The position numbers and the translations under genes are program-made. A DNA stretch of 11,127 nucleotides from Elusimicrobiota bacterium (GTDB taxonomy: Bacteria > Elusimicrobiota > Elusimicrobia > UBA1565 > UBA9628). The first letter of the stretch is position 1. The number at the start of each line of letters is the position of its first letter. The DNA is taken from the NCBI GenBank assembly GCA_028871595.1, contig JAGWMT010000089.1, positions 1 through 11,127 of the forward strand, given 5' to 3'. The notes beneath the pieces are model-generated. The model ran no database searches, was not told the DNA's origin, and worked only from the letters and a program-made list of their open reading frames with translations. Below are positions 1-5,522 of the stretch, piece by piece.

Positions 1-1181
1 AGGAAGGTGGGCTGCTGGAGCAGGTCCTCGATCTTGGACTCGACGATGCGGTCGAAGATCTTCGCGCTGGGCGTCTTCTCGCCCGCGTGGAGGCCCAGCT
101 TCTCGGACAGCTTCAGCAGGCCGGCGCGGTTGAAGGACTTGCCGTCCAGCACCATGTCGATGGGCTCGCCGGTGCGCTCCTTCCATATTTCGGGCAGATA
201 CAGGCGGCGGAACGGAGGCTTGAGATTGATCTTCTGGCCGCGCCACTCCACCTCGGTCACGCCGCAGGCCTCGGCGCACTCGGCCAAGAGCGTTTCGAAT
301 AAGGCCGCCATCCCCTCGTAATCCGAATAGGCCTCGTAGGCCTCCAGCATGGTGAATTCGGGGTTGTGGCGGGTGTCGATGCCCTCGTTGCGGAACACCC
401 GGCCGATCTCGTACACCCGGTCCAGGCCGCCGATGGCCAGCTTTTTAAGGTAGAGCTCCAGGGCGATGCGCAGCACCATGTCCTGGTCCAACGCGTTGTG
501 GTGCGTGTCGAAGGGGCGCGCGGACGCGCCGCCGGCCTGGCCCAACAGGACCGGCGTCTCCACTTCCACGTAGCCGCGGGCGTCTAATACACGGCGGATC
601 GTCGTGACGATCTTGGCGCGCTTGATGAACACCTCGCGCGACTCGGGCGTCACGATCAGATCCAAATGGCGCTGACGGTAGCGCGTGTCGGTGTCGGTCA
701 ATCCGTGCCACTTTTCGGGCATGGGACGAAGCGCTTTCGCGAGCATCACGACGTTGTCGGCGGAAACCGTCAATTCGCCGGTCTTCGTGCGGAACACGGA
801 GCCGGTCACGGAGAGAAAATCGCCCACGTGAGAATCACGTTTGATCACGGTGAACGCTTCTTCGCTGAGGGCGTCCTTCTTGAAGTACACCTGCGCGCGG
901 CCGGTGTGATCCGCCAGGCGGCCGAAAATGGATTTTCCCATGTCGCGCAGTTCCACGAGACGTCCGGCGATGGACAGCTTCTCGGTCGTGTGCGTGACGG
1001 TCTCGCTCAGCGCGGCGCCCATGGTCTGGACCTTGGCGGCGTCGTGAAGGCGCGTCGTCCGCGAGGGGAAGGGGTTCACGCCCCGGGCGCGCATCTCCGC
1101 GATCTTCGCTTTCTTGCGCGCGATGATCGCGTCGAGACCTTCGCCCTCGCCTTCGGGGTTCGGGCCGGCGGTATCAACCAT
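1..1181 (-). CDS. lysS: Lysyl-tRNA synthetase, class II (3' end outside window)
   Basis: Charges tRNA-Lys with lysine in the cytoplasm. About 393 residues from ATG 1181 are visible, against roughly 490-510 for a typical bacterial LysRS, so the C-terminal ~100 residues with class II motif 3 are cut by the left edge. After a short acidic N-terminus and the helix IIARKKAKIAEMRARGVNPFP comes an OB-fold anticodon-binding domain (roughly residues 60-165, SIAGRLVELRDMGKSIFGRL). The catalytic domain shows motif 1 (RRVLDARGYVEVETPVL, about 195-212) and motif 2 (YEIGRVFRNEGID with the fRxE arginine and glutamate near 264-266, followed by TRHNPEFTMLEAYEAY). The start overlaps the last 8 nt of the upstream response-regulator gene (AAATGGTTGA), which argues for co-transcription and coupled translation. 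Nothing unusual is seen in the visible core. Identification is secure by family signatures. Confidence 0.96.
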   Translation of the reverse strand, partial: MVDTAGPNPEGEGEGLDAIIARKKAKIAEMRARGVNPFPSRTTRLHDAAKVQTMGAALSETVTHTTEKLSIAGRLVELRDMGKSIFGRLADHTGRAQVYFKKDALSEEAFTVIKRDSHVGDFLSVTGSVFRTKTGELTVSADNVVMLAKALRPMPEKWHGLTDTDTRYRQRHLDLIVTPESREVFIKRAKIVTTIRRVLDARGYVEVETPVLLGQAGGASARPFDTHHNALDQDMVLRIALELYLKKLAIGGLDRVYEIGRVFRNEGIDTRHNPEFTMLEAYEAYSDYEGMAALFETLLAECAEACGVTEVEWRGQKINLKPPFRRLYLPEIWKERTGEPIDMVLDGKSFNRAGLLKLSEKLGLHAGEKTPSAKIFDRIVESKIEDLLQQPTF

Positions 1182-1578
1182 TTGCTTGCTTCCTCGACGT
1201 CAAAATTCCGGAGATCAGTTCGCGGAGCATCTTCGGGTCGAACGGCTTCTGCACGTACGCGGCGACGTTGGGCGCCATCTCGAACAGGTCGCGCATCTTC
1301 TGGCCCTTCGCCGTGAGGACCAAAATGGGGATGTTCTTGGTGCGCGCCTCGGTCTGCAGGCGCATGTTGAGCTGGTAGCCGTCCATCACCGGCATCATGA
1401 TGTCCAGCACGATCAGGTCGGGAAGGGGAAGCTCCGGTTTCACCGGGTCCACGCCCAGGCGCTCGAGCGCTTCCACGCCGTGGCCCGCGGAGGCGACCGT
1501 GTGGCCGTCGGCCTCCAGCACGAAGCTCAGCAAGGTGACGATCTCGGGCTCGTCGTCCACGACGAGAATAGCGGCCAT
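1174..1578 (-). CDS. Single-domain response regulator (CheY-like), second of tandem pair
   Basis: A 134-residue receiver domain with no output domain, expected to pass on a phosphorylation signal through protein contacts in the cytoplasm. The acidic pair is D8-D9 (LVVDDE), the phospho-acceptor is D59 in LIVLDIMMPVMDGYQ, the switch threonine is T89 (LTAKG) and the conserved lysine is K111 (QKPFDP); the aromatic switch position carries Y108. Its first ATG overlaps the stop of the preceding regulator as TGATG, and its own end overlaps the start of lysS by 8 nt, so it sits in the middle of a three-gene operon. Aligned by eye without gaps it is about 52% identical to its neighbour, so the two are probably a tandem duplication. 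No histidine kinase is present in the window, so the partner is unknown. Confidence 0.93.
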   Translation of the reverse strand: MAAILVVDDEPEIVTLLSFVLEADGHTVASAGHGVEALERLGVDPVKPELPLPDLIVLDIMMPVMDGYQLNMRLQTEARTKNIPILVLTAKGQKMRDLFEMAPNVAAYVQKPFDPKMLRELISGILTSRKQANG

Positions 1579-1970
1579 CAGTCCTTGCCTTCCAGCATGC
1601 CGGCCACCAGCTCGCGCAGGGCGCGGGGATCGAACGGCTTGTCCACGTGCGCGGCCACGTTCGGCGCCATCTGGTGCTGGAGCTCCCGGATGCCGCCCTT
1701 GGCGGTCAGCATCAGCACCGGCACGGTCTTCGTGCGCGGGTCCTCGTACATGCGGGCGCAGACGGAGTAGCCGTCCAGCGCGGGCATCATCACGTCCAGG
1801 ATGGCCAGGTCGGGGATGGGCTTGGACGCGTCCGGGGGCTGGATGCCCAGGGCCTCGAGCGCCGCCAGGCCGTCGTGCGCGGTGGAGACGGAGTGGCCGT
1901 CCTTCTCGAGCATGAACTTGAGCATCGTCGCCACGTCCCGCTCGTCGTCGACGACCAGTATGCGCGCCAT
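1578..1970 (-). CDS. Single-domain response regulator (CheY-like), first of tandem pair
   Basis: A 130-residue stand-alone receiver. It has D8-D9 (LVVDDE), phospho-acceptor D59 (LAILDVMMPALDGYS), T89 (LTAKG) and K111 (DKPFDP). Histidine H108 replaces the switch aromatic found in the sister gene, and the alpha4 surface (GGIRELQHQ versus GQKMRDLFE) differs most between the two, which suggests different partners. Both share an unusual MAPNVAAxVxKPFDP stretch in place of the common GADDYLxKPF. It heads the RR-RR-lysS operon. ATG 1970 has no Shine-Dalgarno (CCCTCC precedes it), but a TACTAT hexamer lies 7 nt upstream, consistent with a leaderless message. It lies 51 bp after the TPR gene, so read-through from that unit is also possible. 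Confidence 0.93.
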   Translation of the reverse strand: MARILVVDDERDVATMLKFMLEKDGHSVSTAHDGLAALEALGIQPPDASKPIPDLAILDVMMPALDGYSVCARMYEDPRTKTVPVLMLTAKGGIRELQHQMAPNVAAHVDKPFDPRALRELVAGMLEGKD

Positions 1971-1977
1971 GGAGGGA

Positions 1978-1983
1978 ATAGTA
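1978..1983 (-). promoter_or_regulatory. Candidate -10 box (TACTAT) for leaderless RR-RR-lysS operon
   Basis: On the minus strand TACTAT is followed by TCCCTCC and then the ATG at 1970. It matches TATAAT at 4 of 6 positions, including the key T1, A2 and T6. No purine-rich ribosome-binding site lies between. A start of transcription at or near the A of ATG is inferred. No clear -35 is visible. Confidence 0.5.
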
Positions 1984-2021
1984 CTAAATCGGCCAATAGC
2001 CGAAAATCGGATTATCCCGGC

Positions 2022-3173
2022 TCAGTAGCCGGAGAAGAACGGGGCCACGTCGCGCAGCCCCGCGGGGAACGGATCGGACTGGAAGGCCCGCGCCAGCGGC
2101 GCCGCGGCCTTGTCCGTCACCGACGCGTACGCGGCCTTGGCCGCCGCGCGGCGGCCGCGCGCGTCGTCCAGGTTGCCGCGGCGCAGGCGGATCCAATCGC
2201 CGAGACCCTTGGGGGCGCGGCGCGCGTCGAGCTCGTCCAGGCGGCGCTCCGCCTCGTCGAGGCGGCCCTTCAGCAGCAGGGCCTCGGCCGCGCGGTACAG
2301 AGCCCAGGCGCGCGTGCGCTGGCGCACGGCGGGATTGAGGGCCGGGATCCAGTCCCCGTCGGGATCGGCCAGCGCGGCCGCCCGGTCCCAATCCTCGCGG
2401 CGCTCGGCCACGTAGATCCGGCGCAGGCGGTACACGGGGTTGCGCGGATAGCGCGCCATCAGTTCGATCAGGAGCTTCTCGGAGCCGGCCCAGTCCGCCT
2501 CGTCGTTTTTCGACAGGATCATGGAGAGCACCGAGCGCGCCTCCATCCGGGCGATGCCGGTGGAGTTCGCCACCGACCACAGCTCGGCCAGGCCGCGGTC
2601 CCGGTCCCCGCCTTCTCCGATCAGGAGCCGCGCGAACGGCTTCGCCGCGCCCGGCATGCGCGCGGCGAAGTAGTGGTACATCCCCAGCCCCAGCTCCGCG
2701 TCGGTCAAAGAAGGATCGAGCGCCAACGCCTTCTTCAGATGCTTGAGCGAGGCGGACGCGTCGGAGACCGCGCCGATGTAGCGGCGCTGCGCGGCCAGGC
2801 CTCGCGCCCGGAATCCCAGAGCGGCGCCCAGGTAGTAGTTCGACTCGGCCGGGGAGGACGCCTCCATGGCCTTGGCCTCGTCCACGGCGCGGGCCAGGTC
2901 GGCTTCGACGGCCGTCCAGGCGCCGCGGTCGGTCAGGCCGCCGGCGGTCCAGCGCTGGTACTCGACGATGGCGCGGAACAGCGGACCGGCGGGATGTCCG
3001 GGATGACGCGCCTCCAAGGCGGCGGCGGCCGGCGCGGCGCGGTCGAAGTCGTGGCCGTAGAAGAGATCCACGATCGCCGACGCCTCGGCGGTGATCCTCG
3101 CGTCGCGGGCGGGCGCCGGCGCCGCCGCGGCGGCGGCGCAGGCCAGCAGCGCGGCGAGCGCGGAGGCGATCAC
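2022..3173 (-). CDS. Exported TPR-repeat protein (possible lipoprotein)
   Basis: A 383-residue protein of unknown specific function, probably outside the cytoplasm. The start chosen is GTG 3173 because it sits in a GTGA overlap with the stop of the upstream regulator, and what follows is a short hydrophobic, Ala-rich leader. Cleavage could be in the AAAPAPA run; alternatively ALLAC at residues 8-12 fits a lipobox with C12 as the lipidated residue. The leader lacks the usual N-terminal positive charge, so export is probable, not certain. The mature part is Ala/Leu/Arg helical with TPR-like units: about 110-155 (SNYYLGAALGFRARG ... HLKKALALDPSL), 155-175 (AELGLGMYHYFAARM), 208-270 (EKLLIELMARYPRNPVYRL, AERREDWDRAAALA) and 285-355 (ALYRAAEALLLKGRLDEAERRL). 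Coupling to a B12-type regulator suggests shared control. Binding partner unknown. Confidence 0.85.
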   Translation of the reverse strand: MIASALAALLACAAAAAAPAPARDARITAEASAIVDLFYGHDFDRAAPAAAALEARHPGHPAGPLFRAIVEYQRWTAGGLTDRGAWTAVEADLARAVDEAKAMEASSPAESNYYLGAALGFRARGLAAQRRYIGAVSDASASLKHLKKALALDPSLTDAELGLGMYHYFAARMPGAAKPFARLLIGEGGDRDRGLAELWSVANSTGIARMEARSVLSMILSKNDEADWAGSEKLLIELMARYPRNPVYRLRRIYVAERREDWDRAAALADPDGDWIPALNPAVRQRTRAWALYRAAEALLLKGRLDEAERRLDELDARRAPKGLGDWIRLRRGNLDDARGRRAAAKAAYASVTDKAAAPLARAFQSDPFPAGLRDVAPFFSGY

Positions 3174-4033
3174 TCGACCAGGCCCTCCCGGAGGCGCTCC
3201 AGGCCGATCTGAAGGTTGGCGCCGACGAAGACGACTCCCAGGGCTCGCGCCAGGTTCGCGTGGGGGAGGCTCCCCTGGCCCGCGATGCACAGCGTCCCTC
3301 CGGGGATCCGCCGCTTCAGCGCCGCCGCCGCGCGTTTGAGCGCCGGGCGAGAGTAGCGCCGGGTCAAGGTCAGGCAGGCGTGCCGGATGCCGGTCTCGCG
3401 GTGGGCCTTGAGCAGGCTGTCGAGGGGGAGGTTCACGCCCAGATACAGCGGTTCCAGGCCTTGACCCGACAGGGCGGCGGCGGCGGCCAGCATGCCCAGC
3501 TCGTGCAGGTCGCCCTCCGGCGACGACAGCGACAGCCGCGGCTTGCGGCGCGGGGCGGTCACGCCGGACTTGGCGACGCGCTCGCGTAGAAAGGAGACCG
3601 CGAAATGCTCGCACGCGATCCACAGCCCCTTGCGCGCCAGCGCGACCTCGCCCAACCGGATGAGCAGGGGGGTCCAAACCCGGTCGAACGCGCCGGCCAG
3701 ACCGTGCTCGGCCAAGGTGTCATCGTAGAGCGGAGCCAGGGCGGCGCGGTCCAGGCGCTCGATGGCCTCCAGGGCGCGGTCCTGGCGCGTTTTGTCCGGC
3801 GTGGGGGAGGCGAACAGCAGGCCGCGCGCTTCGGCGGCGGCGGCGGCGGGGGCGGTCCCGCCTCGAACGCCGGTGACGAAGGCGTGAAGGCGGCGGAGCT
3901 CCTCGTCCCCGTACAGGCGGTAGCGGTTTCCGCCGCGGCGCGGGGAAACCAGCGCGTAGCGCGCCTCCCATTTGCGCAGGGTGTCCGCCTTGACGTCGAG
4001 CTGGGCCGCGACCATCTTCACCGTGTACGTCAT
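3170..4033 (-). CDS. MerR-family regulator with cobalamin-binding domain (CarH/LitR-like)
   Basis: A 287-residue DNA-binding regulator predicted to sense a cobalamin. Residues 1-70 form a MerR winged helix (YTVKMVAAQLDVKADTLRKWEARYALVSPRRGGNRYRLYGDEELRRL). Residues ~85-155 match the four-helix cap of methionine-synthase-type B12 domains and contain E142-H143 (WIACEHF). Residues ~165-287 are a Rossmann-like B12 domain with D175-x-H177-x-x-G180 (GDLHELG), whose His is the lower axial ligand in this fold, then LPLDSLL and GGTLCIAGQGS. In the CarH photoreceptor a Trp lies ten residues before the Glu of the EH motif; here that position is L132, so adenosylcobalamin binding or light response may differ. 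The start has a perfect AAAGGAGGT 6 nt before ATG. It is divergent from a CbiX-type chelatase and coupled to the TPR gene. Regulator family is confident; ligand and targets are inferred. Confidence 0.9.
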   Translation of the reverse strand: MTYTVKMVAAQLDVKADTLRKWEARYALVSPRRGGNRYRLYGDEELRRLHAFVTGVRGGTAPAAAAAEARGLLFASPTPDKTRQDRALEAIERLDRAALAPLYDDTLAEHGLAGAFDRVWTPLLIRLGEVALARKGLWIACEHFAVSFLRERVAKSGVTAPRRKPRLSLSSPEGDLHELGMLAAAAALSGQGLEPLYLGVNLPLDSLLKAHRETGIRHACLTLTRRYSRPALKRAAAALKRRIPGGTLCIAGQGSLPHANLARALGVVFVGANLQIGLERLREGLVE

Positions 4034-4038
4034 ATCCT

Positions 4039-4047
4039 ACCTCCTTT
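4039..4047 (-). promoter_or_regulatory. Strong Shine-Dalgarno (AAAGGAGGT) with upstream anti-SD CTCCT
   Basis: AGGAGG ends 6 nt before the ATG at 4033, in contrast to the SD-less unit-leading genes nearby. On the transcript, CTCCT (4061-4057) precedes AGGAG (4045-4041) by 11 nt, so a 5-bp hairpin could mask the site. A -10-like TAACCT at 4073-4068 would start a leader of about 30 nt; this promoter guess is weak. Confidence 0.6.
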
Positions 4048-4092
4048 GCGCCTCTTAGGAGTGTCCAAGGTTATCCGCTTCTTACAGACGAT

Positions 4093-4115
4093 TCGCGGGA
4101 TGGTCTTCCCCGCGA
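4093..4115. promoter_or_regulatory. Inverted repeat TCGCGGG-N9-CCCGCGA, candidate operator
   Basis: Perfect 7-bp arms at 4093-4099 and 4109-4115 with centres 16 bp apart. The repeat fills the -35 to -15 region of the chelatase promoter and lies between the two divergent genes. A dimeric or tetrameric repressor bound here would block RNA polymerase. The natural candidate is the adjacent MerR/B12-type regulator, but this is inference. Confidence 0.5.
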
Positions 4116-4116
4116 G

Positions 4117-4125
4117 TGTTATAAT
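4117..4125 (+). promoter_or_regulatory. Extended -10 promoter (TGTTATAAT) for chelatase gene
   Basis: A consensus TATAAT at 4120-4125 is preceded by the extended TGn at 4117-4119, which can compensate for the missing -35. The ATG follows only 5 nt after the hexamer and there is no Shine-Dalgarno, so the transcript probably begins at or next to the start codon. Confidence 0.7.
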
Positions 4126-4130
4126 GAATC

Positions 4131-4652
4131 ATGTCCAAAGAAGCGGTGGTCCTGATCGGTCACGGCGGCACGGCGACGGATACTCCGAAGCCGATGATCG
4201 GCGAGCTCAAACGGCTGGAGGGGGAGCGCCAGGCGCGGCGCGAAATGAAGATGTCCGCGCGCGAGGCGGAGCTGGACAAGCTGGTCCGCGAATGGCCGCG
4301 CACGAAGGACAACGACGCCTACAAGGCCGGCGTCGAGGAGATCGCCGCCGCCCTGGAGCCGAAGCTGGCGGGGCGAAAGCTGGTCACCGCGTACAACGAA
4401 TTCTGCGCGCCGTCGGTGGAGGCCGCGATCGAGGCCCTGGTCAACGAGGGCTTTGCGCGCGTCACTTTGATCTCCACCATGTTCACCCGCGGCGGGATCC
4501 ACGCCGAATGCGAGATTCCCGGCATCGTGACCGAGGCCAGGAAGAACCACCCGGGCGTCATCGTGGAATACGCGTGGCCGTTCGACGCGGACTACATCGC
4601 CGGCTTCCTGGCGGGCCAACTGGCCCGCGCCCTGCCCGCCGCGAAAAGCTAG
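4131..4652 (+). CDS. CbiX/SirB-type tetrapyrrole chelatase family protein
   Basis: A 173-residue single-domain class II chelatase, the family that inserts Co2+ (CbiX) or Fe2+ (SirB) into sirohydrochlorin. The N-terminal strand carries H11 in VVLIGHGG and the second metal-site histidine is H124 in TRGGIHAECEIP, the usual two-His arrangement. Between them is the conserved NEFCAPSVEAAIEALVNEGFARVTLIST. An insertion of roughly 40-50 residues rich in charged residues (about 24-70, containing GERQARREMKMSAREAELDKLVREW) separates the first His from the core, making it longer than minimal CbiX-S proteins (~120 aa). Metal and substrate cannot be told from sequence. It stands alone, divergent from a B12-type regulator. 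Its stop TAG overlaps the stop of the convergent gene within CTAG. Confidence 0.82.
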   Translation: MSKEAVVLIGHGGTATDTPKPMIGELKRLEGERQARREMKMSAREAELDKLVREWPRTKDNDAYKAGVEEIAAALEPKLAGRKLVTAYNEFCAPSVEAAIEALVNEGFARVTLISTMFTRGGIHAECEIPGIVTEARKNHPGVIVEYAWPFDADYIAGFLAGQLARALPAAKS

Positions 4653-4948
4653 CGCGGCTCCGCGCGCCAGACGTGGAAGCGCCAGGTCCGGCGGCTCATG
4701 TTCTCCAGGTAGGTGCGCACGAACTCCTCGGTCATGCCCTCGTTCAGGCGCGGACTGAGCAGCTGCACCGAGATGTCGTCGCTTTCCGGCTTCCAGCGCC
4801 TCAGTTCCGGCGGGAGGACCCGGTGCAGGCGGCGGAGCACGGCGGGCTCGTCGTCGCCGGTGATCACCAGGGCGCTTTCCAGGCGGGTCAGGTTCATCAA
4901 TTCGTACACCGCCATGCGGCGGACCGGCAACGGGGTGAGCGGGGCCAT
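4649..4948 (-). CDS. Small uncharacterised protein, possibly a degenerate GIY-YIG-like fold
   Basis: A 99-residue protein with no signal peptide. It opens with MAPLTPLPVRRMAVYELMNLTRLESALVIT, then GDDEPAVLRRLHRVLPPELRRWKPESDDISVQLLSPRLNEGMTEEFVRTYLENM and ends WRFHVWRAEPR. The order YEL-MNL ... short strand ... LHR ... RRW ... ISVQLL ... EEFVRTYL recalls small GIY-YIG-like proteins, but the GIY and YIG signature residues are absent, so nuclease activity is not supported and the fold assignment is weak. The start could be M1 (4948) or M12 (MAVYE); I prefer M1 because a CATACT -10-like hexamer lies 5 nt before it. It converges tail-to-tail with the chelatase gene with a 4-nt overlap and no visible terminator. 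Confidence 0.7.
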   Translation of the reverse strand: MAPLTPLPVRRMAVYELMNLTRLESALVITGDDEPAVLRRLHRVLPPELRRWKPESDDISVQLLSPRLNEGMTEEFVRTYLENMSRRTWRFHVWRAEPR

Positions 4949-4953
4949 GCCTC

Positions 4954-4959
4954 AGTATG
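4954..4959 (-). promoter_or_regulatory. Candidate -10 box (CATACT) for small minus-strand gene
   Basis: On the minus strand CATACT is followed by GAGGC and the ATG at 4948, a 5-nt gap. It matches TATAAT at 4 of 6 positions. GAGG touches the ATG with only one base between, too close to act as a normal Shine-Dalgarno. Confidence 0.35.
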
Positions 4960-5044
4960 TCCCGGCCCCGCGCGGGGCGCAAGCGGAGGCCCTGATTTTT
5001 ACCCGACTTTTACCGCGCCCTTTCCTAAATAGAGCCGGATGCGC

Positions 5045-5050
5045 TACAAT
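5045..5050 (+). promoter_or_regulatory. -10 box (TACAAT) for leaderless ndk operon
   Basis: TACAAT matches TATAAT at 5 of 6 positions and lies 9 nt before the ATG at 5060. TTCCTA at 5022-5027, 17 bp upstream, is a poor -35. An in-frame ATG at 5039 overlaps this box and would not be in the transcript, which supports 5060 as the real start. Confidence 0.6.
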
Positions 5051-5059
5051 GCACCCACT

Positions 5060-5518
5060 ATGGCCATCGAACAGACCCTGATTCTCATCAAGCCGGACGG
5101 CGCTTTCCGCAAGCTGACCGGCATCACCATCGACCGCCTCGACGCCACCGGCCTCGAGATGGTCGGCGCGAAGATGATCTGCGTGACCGACAAGCTGGCG
5201 CGCGAGCACTACGCCTCCCTCTCCGACAAGCCCTTCTTCGAGGACTTGATCAAGTACATCCGCGGCGGCTACCACGGTATTACGGACTCCCGCATTCTCG
5301 CGCTCGTTTATCGAGGCGAGAACGCGATCAAGGCCGTGCGCGCCGTCGCCGGCGCCACGAACCCGGAGGCCGCCGCTCCCGGCACCATCCGCGGCTCCTT
5401 CGGCCGCATGAACAGCGTCACCAAGCAGTTCGAGAACGTGATCCACGCCTCGTCCGATCCGACCGACGCGGCGCGCGAAGTCTCGCTCTGGTTCAAGAAA
5501 GAAGAGCTCGTTCCTTAA
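5060..5518 (+). CDS. ndk: Nucleoside diphosphate kinase, long-loop form
   Basis: Transfers the gamma-phosphate from NTPs to NDPs through a phospho-histidine. 152 residues from ATG 5060, chosen over 5039 because the latter overlaps the -10 box. K11 sits in LILIKPDG, R111 in GTIRGSFGR, and the catalytic His is H129 in ENVIHASSD. The distance R111 to H129 is 18 residues, against 13 between the equivalent residues of human NDPK (R105-H118), so a 5-residue insertion enlarges the active-site loop. The usual Arg before the Asn of the NxxH motif is E125, and the C-terminus extends to FKKEELVP. These traits resemble a long NDK subtype seen in some uncultured-rich phyla. It leads a four-gene operon, 4 nt before the next gene. 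Confidence 0.95.
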   Translation: MAIEQTLILIKPDGAFRKLTGITIDRLDATGLEMVGAKMICVTDKLAREHYASLSDKPFFEDLIKYIRGGYHGITDSRILALVYRGENAIKAVRAVAGATNPEAAAPGTIRGSFGRMNSVTKQFENVIHASSDPTDAAREVSLWFKKEELVP

Positions 5519-5522
5519 GGCC

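Noticed and set aside
1647..3212. A 521-codon plus-strand open frame across the response regulator and TPR genes
   Set aside because: It is antisense to genes with clear motifs, its translation is Arg/Gly/Ala-rich without domains, and such shadow frames are expected in high-GC DNA. The same applies to plus-strand frames at 3605-5032 and 666-1316.
3174..3677. N-terminal extension of the TPR frame up to 3677
   Set aside because: The translation there is Pro/Arg/Gly-rich and overlaps the B12-domain regulator on the same strand. The GTG at 3173, in a GTGA overlap and followed by a hydrophobic leader, is a better start.
4034..4130. Cobalamin riboswitch ahead of the chelatase
   Set aside because: The predicted transcript starts at or near the ATG, so there is no leader to hold one, and no B12-box-like sequence is seen in the gap.
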